From contig NZ_JOEK01000001.1 of assembly GCF_000719135.1 (NCBI RefSeq), forward strand, positions 620,001 to 684,000: DNA of 64,000 nt, read 5' to 3'. The stretch comes from Streptomyces avicenniae (GTDB taxonomy: Bacteria; Actinomycetota; Actinomycetes; Streptomycetales; Streptomycetaceae). Shown here one piece after another: positions 61,301-64,000 of this stretch. Numbering within the stretch: the stretch's first letter is position 1; each line of letters begins with the position of its first letter. The translations under genes and the position numbers were made by a program. The notes below the pieces were generated by a model, which had not been told where the DNA came from, searched no databases, and was given only the letters and a program-made list of their open reading frames with translations.

Positions 61301-61336
61301 GGGGCGAACGGCAAGGGCGGACCCGGGCGGCGCTGA
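58316..61336 (+). CDS. tmk: MFS-like membrane domain fused to thymidylate kinase
   Basis: A 1006-aa fusion. Residues about 35-500 form about twelve membrane helices of MFS type (FTGGIGDALSVLVLLLLTVQ; LLVLGCAAVAGAIAAAVGVG). Residues about 518-720 are a complete dTMP kinase with P-loop AVEGGDGAGKSTQTEAL, VTREPGATPIGQRLR and ISDRYVDSSVAYQGAGR. Residues about 725-870 are a highly charged Glu/Arg/Ala coiled coil. From residue 875 a 10-residue unit ETQQIPRS-x-x repeats about four times, and the C-terminus is acidic. It makes dTDP for DNA synthesis, apparently at the membrane. This fusion is known in Streptomyces; why it exists is not. Confidence 0.93.
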   Translation: MTRAEQPEVDPTWRATDEALVADSRERARRALLQVPALRRLWEAQFTGGIGDALSVLVLLLLTVQAALYLPEDGGDPLFGGEYRGVALAVTVTLAVRLVATLLAGVLLLGPVAKLLAPDGPLDRRWTMIGADGVRAALLIVAPLWIDWTPTSAYIYLLVTVFVIGVAERVWTAARDSAAPALLPPPPPEGAAVRPLPDHHDALRRLWLRGGFLALPLAALALVGAALVSNLLATGLDWFDTHQAALASYVAAGLFAASISVLYGLRLPGTAPRRPVSPLEGLRRPAAGTLPDKGRTGAIGLLVLGCAAVAGAIAAAVGVGVLRIADLGGGPVAFGLLVLGLTGGVAAGVRLAPLTLPALSRRRLFALALALTGLGVFGVGLISDPATVLFTATVTGLAAGVAANTGHVLLDQETEEFRRPRLTQHLHAVVRVVVALCAVLAPLAAALIGPHRVEQGRFTLQHGGAAFTLMIVGVLLLPVAAVVLGRIDDRRGRSLRRELAEAVRTPTGGTDPIGAPTPTGFFIAVEGGDGAGKSTQTEALADWIRAKGHEVVVTREPGATPIGQRLRTILLDVSSSGLSHRAEALLYAADRAEHVDSVIRPALERGAVVISDRYVDSSVAYQGAGRDLSPTEVARISRWATGGLVPHLTVLLDVSPETARERFTEAPDRLESESSEFHQRVRAGFLALAASDPARYLVVDAGQDPESVTTAARHRLDQVLPLSEAEIRAREEARRKAEEEARRRAEEERQRAEEEARRERERQEELARLRAAEEERLRREAEERRLAEEARLAEEARLRAEEARRKAEEERRRREAEERLRQEEQARLRAQAEEEARLRAQAEERRREKQRKAEEALLRAEQARLAAAAAADDAETQQIPRSTSETQQIPRSSAETQQIPRSTSDTQKIPHPVEPARRDDDGTAILPRADGAAAPGGAGETRPLPRVDEDGAAVARRRPQWAEETPLDDVPTLADELLGPHGGYGDGEEDADRDDGANGKGGPGRR
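60938..61048 (+). repeat. 30-bp tandem repeat inside the kinase fusion gene
   Basis: A 30-bp unit starting GAGACGCAGCAGATCCCGCG occurs at 60938, 60968 and 60998, with a degenerate fourth copy at 61028 (GACACGCAGAAGATCCCC). It encodes ETQQIPRS plus two variable residues. The copy number may vary between strains. Confidence 0.8.
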
Positions 61337-61352
61337 GCCGCTGCGAACGGGA

Positions 61353-61396
61353 GACCGGCGGCCGGGACGGTGCGACATCCGTCCCGGCCGCCGGTC
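61353..61396 (+). terminator. Strong terminator after the kinase fusion gene
   Basis: A perfect 18-bp stem, GACCGGCGGCCGGGACGG with its complement, and an 8-nt loop are followed by TTTCG, 16 bp past the stop. Confidence 0.8.
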
Positions 61397-61586
61397 TTTC
61401 GCGTCCGGCCACGCACCGCGTCCCTCGCGCGTGCCCCCGATACTCCTTCGAACGTGCATCCGGTGACGGTCTTCCGTGCGCCGTCCGCGGCCGGGACGTG
61501 CGGGTGTCCTGCGCCGCTGTCAGTGCCGTGGCGCACAATGGGCAACGCCCGCCGACACCCGTCGGCACACCGGGACGGAGCGAACG

Positions 61587-62789
61587 ATGACGGTCTGGGA
61601 CGACCTGGTCGGCCAGGACCGGGCGACGGCACAACTGGGCGCCGCCGCCCGGGACGCCGACGCCTATGTCACCGCGGCGGAGCGTGGCGAGCAGCCCGAG
61701 CTGTCCGGCTCCGCCATGACGCACGCCTGGCTGTTCACCGGCCCGCCGGGCTCGGGCCGTGCCGAGGCGGCGCGGGCGTTCGCCGCCGCGCTCCAGTGCG
61801 TCAGCCCCGACCGCGCCCTCGGCGGACAGCCCGGCTGCGGCTTCTGCGACGGCTGCCACACCGCGCTCATCGGCACCCACGCCGACGTCGAGGTCATCCG
61901 CACCGACCTCCTGACCATCGGCGTCAAGGAGACCCGTGACCTCGTCCGCCGTGCCCAGCTGTCCCCGGCTGGCGGCCGGTGGCAGGTCATCGTCCTGGAG
62001 GACGCCGACCGTCTCACCGAGGGCGCTGGCAACGTCCTGCTGAAGGCCGTCGAGGAGCCCGCGCCCCGCACCGTCTGGCTCCTGTGCGCCCCGTCCATCG
62101 AGGACGTGCTGCCGACCATCCGCTCCCGCTGCCGCCAGCTGTCGCTGCGCACGCCGCCGATCGCCGCCGTCGCCGACGCGCTGATACGGCGCGACGGCAT
62201 CGAGCCCGACGTCGCCCGTGCCGCCGCCCAGGCCACGCAGGGGCACCTCGCCCGCGCCAGGCGGCTCGCCACGGACCAGCGGGCCCGTGACCGGCGGCTC
62301 GCCGTCCTGCGGCTCCCCGAGCGCCTCACCGACGTCGGCGGCTGCCTGCGCGCTGCGCAGGAACTGGTGGACGCCGCGTCCGAGGACGCCAAGCAGCTCG
62401 CGGAGGAACTGGACGAGAAGGAGACCGGGGAGCTGCGCGCCGCCCTCGGCGCCACCGACGGCAAGCGGCTGCCGCGCGGCACGGCCGGAGTCATGAAGGA
62501 CCTGGAGGAACGGCAGAAGCGCCGCGCCACCCGCGCCCAGCGCGACGCGCTCGACCTCGCCCTCACCGACCTCACGGCCTTCTACCGGGACGTGCTGGCG
62601 CGCCAGTTCGGCTCGGCCGCCGGGCTTGCGGGCGGCGAGAGCGCGGCGTCCGTCGAACGGATCGCCGCCGCCGGGAGCCCGGAACACACCCTGCGCCGTA
62701 TGGAGGCCATCCTCGACTGCCGCGAGGCCCTGGACCGCAACGTCGCCCCCCTCTTGGCCGTGGAGGCGATGACCATGGCCCTGCGCTAG
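61587..62789 (+). CDS. holB: DNA polymerase III delta' subunit
   Basis: A 400-aa clamp-loader subunit. The N-terminus TVWDDLVGQDRATAQLGAAA, the P-loop GPPGSGRAEAARAFAAALQC (Lys replaced by Arg, as in the inactive delta' ATPase), a zinc finger around CGFCDGCHTALIG, VIVLEDADRLTEGAGNVLLK and the SRC motif IRSRCRQLSLRTP identify it. It loads the sliding clamp during replication. Preceded by GGAG 9 nt before the ATG. The tmk-holB neighbourhood is widespread in bacteria. Confidence 0.95.
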   Translation: MTVWDDLVGQDRATAQLGAAARDADAYVTAAERGEQPELSGSAMTHAWLFTGPPGSGRAEAARAFAAALQCVSPDRALGGQPGCGFCDGCHTALIGTHADVEVIRTDLLTIGVKETRDLVRRAQLSPAGGRWQVIVLEDADRLTEGAGNVLLKAVEEPAPRTVWLLCAPSIEDVLPTIRSRCRQLSLRTPPIAAVADALIRRDGIEPDVARAAAQATQGHLARARRLATDQRARDRRLAVLRLPERLTDVGGCLRAAQELVDAASEDAKQLAEELDEKETGELRAALGATDGKRLPRGTAGVMKDLEERQKRRATRAQRDALDLALTDLTAFYRDVLARQFGSAAGLAGGESAASVERIAAAGSPEHTLRRMEAILDCREALDRNVAPLLAVEAMTMALR

Positions 62790-62901
62790 ACGACCGCCGC
62801 CGCTCCCGTCCTGATCCACCGCGGGCCCGGCGGTATGTGCCCGGCGAGGGCGTACGGGCTACGCTCCCCTTCAGGCACACACACAGCTTTACGGGGGATT
62901 C

Positions 62902-64000
62902 ATGCGCAAAACCCGCCAGGCCCTGATCGCCCTGGGTGCCGCGACGGCGCTCCTCGCGGCCGGTTGTTCGTCGGACGACCGTCCGGACGAGCGTGCGCCC
63001 GACCGCACCCCTGCCGGGAGCGACGGCGGGTCGGAGGAGCCTGGCGGGGAGGACGCCGCGGCGGACGCGCCGCCCCTCGAACCGCTCCCCGAGGCGATCC
63101 CGGACGACCTGCGGCCGTACTACGACCAGGAGCTGTCCTGGAGCCCCTGCGGCGGGTCCGACTTCGAGTGCGCCATGCTCACCGTCCCGCTCGACTACGA
63201 GGCCATCGACCCGGCGCAGGACATCGAGCTGCGCGTGACGCGCCTGCGGACGTCCGAGCCGGACGGCCGGATCGGCACCCTCCTGATGAACCCGGGCGGC
63301 CCCGGTGCCTCCGCCGTCGAGTTCGTCCAGTCCTGGGGCGACGCGGCCTTCCCCGCCGACACGCTCGACCGCTACGACCTCGGCGCCATCGACCCGCGTG
63401 GCACGGGTGGCAGCGAACCCGTGGAGTGCCTGACCGGCGAAGCGATGGACGCGTACACCCTCGTGGACCGCACGCCCGACTCGGACGAGGAGGCCGACCA
63501 ACTCGTCGCGGCCATGGAGGAGTTCACGGCGGCGTGCGCCGAGCGGTCGGGTGACCTCCTGGAGCACATCTCCACCATCGAGACGGCGCGCGACATGGAC
63601 GTGCTGCGCGGCGCGCTCGGTGACGAGCAACTGCACTACCTCGGCTTCTCGTACGGCACCAAGCTGGGCGCCGTCTACGCCGGTCTCTTCCCGCAGCGCG
63701 CCGGGCACCTCGTCCTCGACGCGGCGGTGGACCCGCGCCTGTCCACCCTGGACACCGACCGCGAACAGGCGGGCGGATTCGAGACGGCGTTCCGGTCGTT
63801 CGCCGAGGACTGCCTGACGTACGACGACTGCCCGCTGGGCGACGAGAACGCGGACGCCGCCTCCGAGGCCCTGCTCGACTTCTTCGCCGCGGTGGACGCC
63901 GAGCCCCTGCCCAGCGGCGACCCCGAGCGGCCCCTCACCGAATCGCTGGCCACGACCGGCGTCGCGAGCGCGCTCTACGCCGTCTTCATGTGGGGCGACC
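62902..64000 (+). CDS. Tripeptidyl aminopeptidase-like alpha/beta hydrolase lipoprotein, 5' part
   Basis: The first 366 codons of a gene cut by the window end. Signal peptide RKTRQALIALGAATALLAA ends in lipobox AAGC (Cys22), then an acidic Gly/Ser linker. The hydrolase domain has LTVPLDYEAIDPAQDIEL, MNPGGPGASAVEFV (oxyanion region), DPRGTGGSEPV and the nucleophile motif YLGFSYGTKLGAVYAGLFP. This is the SlpD/SlpE/TAP family of secreted proline- or tripeptidyl-aminopeptidases of Streptomyces. The Asp and His of the triad lie beyond the window. GGGGGA is 7 nt upstream of the ATG. Confidence 0.9.
   Translation, partial: MRKTRQALIALGAATALLAAGCSSDDRPDERAPDRTPAGSDGGSEEPGGEDAAADAPPLEPLPEAIPDDLRPYYDQELSWSPCGGSDFECAMLTVPLDYEAIDPAQDIELRVTRLRTSEPDGRIGTLLMNPGGPGASAVEFVQSWGDAAFPADTLDRYDLGAIDPRGTGGSEPVECLTGEAMDAYTLVDRTPDSDEEADQLVAAMEEFTAACAERSGDLLEHISTIETARDMDVLRGALGDEQLHYLGFSYGTKLGAVYAGLFPQRAGHLVLDAAVDPRLSTLDTDREQAGGFETAFRSFAEDCLTYDDCPLGDENADAASEALLDFFAAVDAEPLPSGDPERPLTESLATTGVASALYAVFMWGD

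Noticed and set aside
61353..61396. Perfect 18-bp inverted repeat considered as a mobile-element end
   Set aside because: It follows a stop codon, has a short loop and a T-rich tail, and no transposase or second copy is present, so a terminator explains it better.

Overview
The window is a stretch of very GC-rich actinobacterial chromosome with strong third-position GC bias, dense gene packing, many GTG starts and ATGA/GTGA stop-start overlaps. It reads as Streptomyces or a very close relative. Markers of the genus are a BldG anti-anti-sigma factor followed by its RsbW-like partner, a WblA-type WhiB protein, a streptomycete Crp, a membrane-protein/thymidylate-kinase fusion, and topA with a TTG start. 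From established knowledge, much of the gene order matches the conserved actinobacterial block of M. tuberculosis Rv3644c-Rv3682 (ponA2, whiB4, the two ArsA-like ATPases, ridA-like, MBL, crp, nth, marP, epoxide hydrolase, acs, HAD, ssd/tad, helicase, topA, holB), with streptomycete insertions.

Layout, left to right. 0-12 kb: end of a DUF5063 gene; a quinone oxidoreductase divergent from an HxlR regulator with a palindromic operator between them; a large GAF-PAS-GAF-PP2C phosphatase; aspartokinase lysC with an internal second start; an ECF sigma factor coupled to a membrane-anchored DUF4232-like protein; SURF1; an S9 peptidase; a parS-like site; and a NYN/PIN-like protein with a possible FHA domain. 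12-19.4 kb: RidA, DUF4177, two ArsA-like ATPases, wblA, a class A penicillin-binding protein, YqeY, a metallophosphoesterase and tRNA-Pro(CGG). 19.4-24.8 kb: an accessory segment directly after the tRNA, with a PD-(D/E)XK-like protein, a small membrane protein, an unrecognised 368-aa protein, a NERD-helicase and an F420-type nitroreductase.

24.8-26.6 kb: an overlapping three-gene operon made of a secreted protein, an ECF sigma factor and an anti-sigma factor. The secreted protein resembles the extracellular part of the anti-sigma factor; I rate this the most interesting item in the window. 26.7-34 kb: two NUDIX genes, an MBL hydrolase, crp, nth, marP, a small orphan gene, an epoxide-hydrolase-type enzyme and a holin-X membrane protein. 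34-43 kb: acs; a SulP transporter fused to a beta-carbonic anhydrase; an unusually AT-rich control region; a deacetylase-like lipoprotein; a CooC/ParA-like ATPase; a degenerate Fic protein; and a HAD phosphatase.

43-50.5 kb: a Tad-type pilus/secretion cluster (ssd/tadZ, tadA, tadB, tadC, DUF4244, two TadE-like genes) whose last frame has lost its stop and runs antisense into an MrfA-type helicase. 50.6-64 kb: bldG and its kinase-like partner, a type IV restriction enzyme of the phosphorothioate-DNA family, a lipoprotein, a methyltransferase, topA, the MFS-thymidylate kinase fusion, holB, and the 5' part of a secreted tripeptidyl-aminopeptidase-like lipoprotein cut by the window end.

Several genes lack a ribosome binding site but have a TANNNT hexamer 6-7 nt before the start codon, which suggests leaderless transcripts. 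Perfect hairpins mark many of the gene ends.
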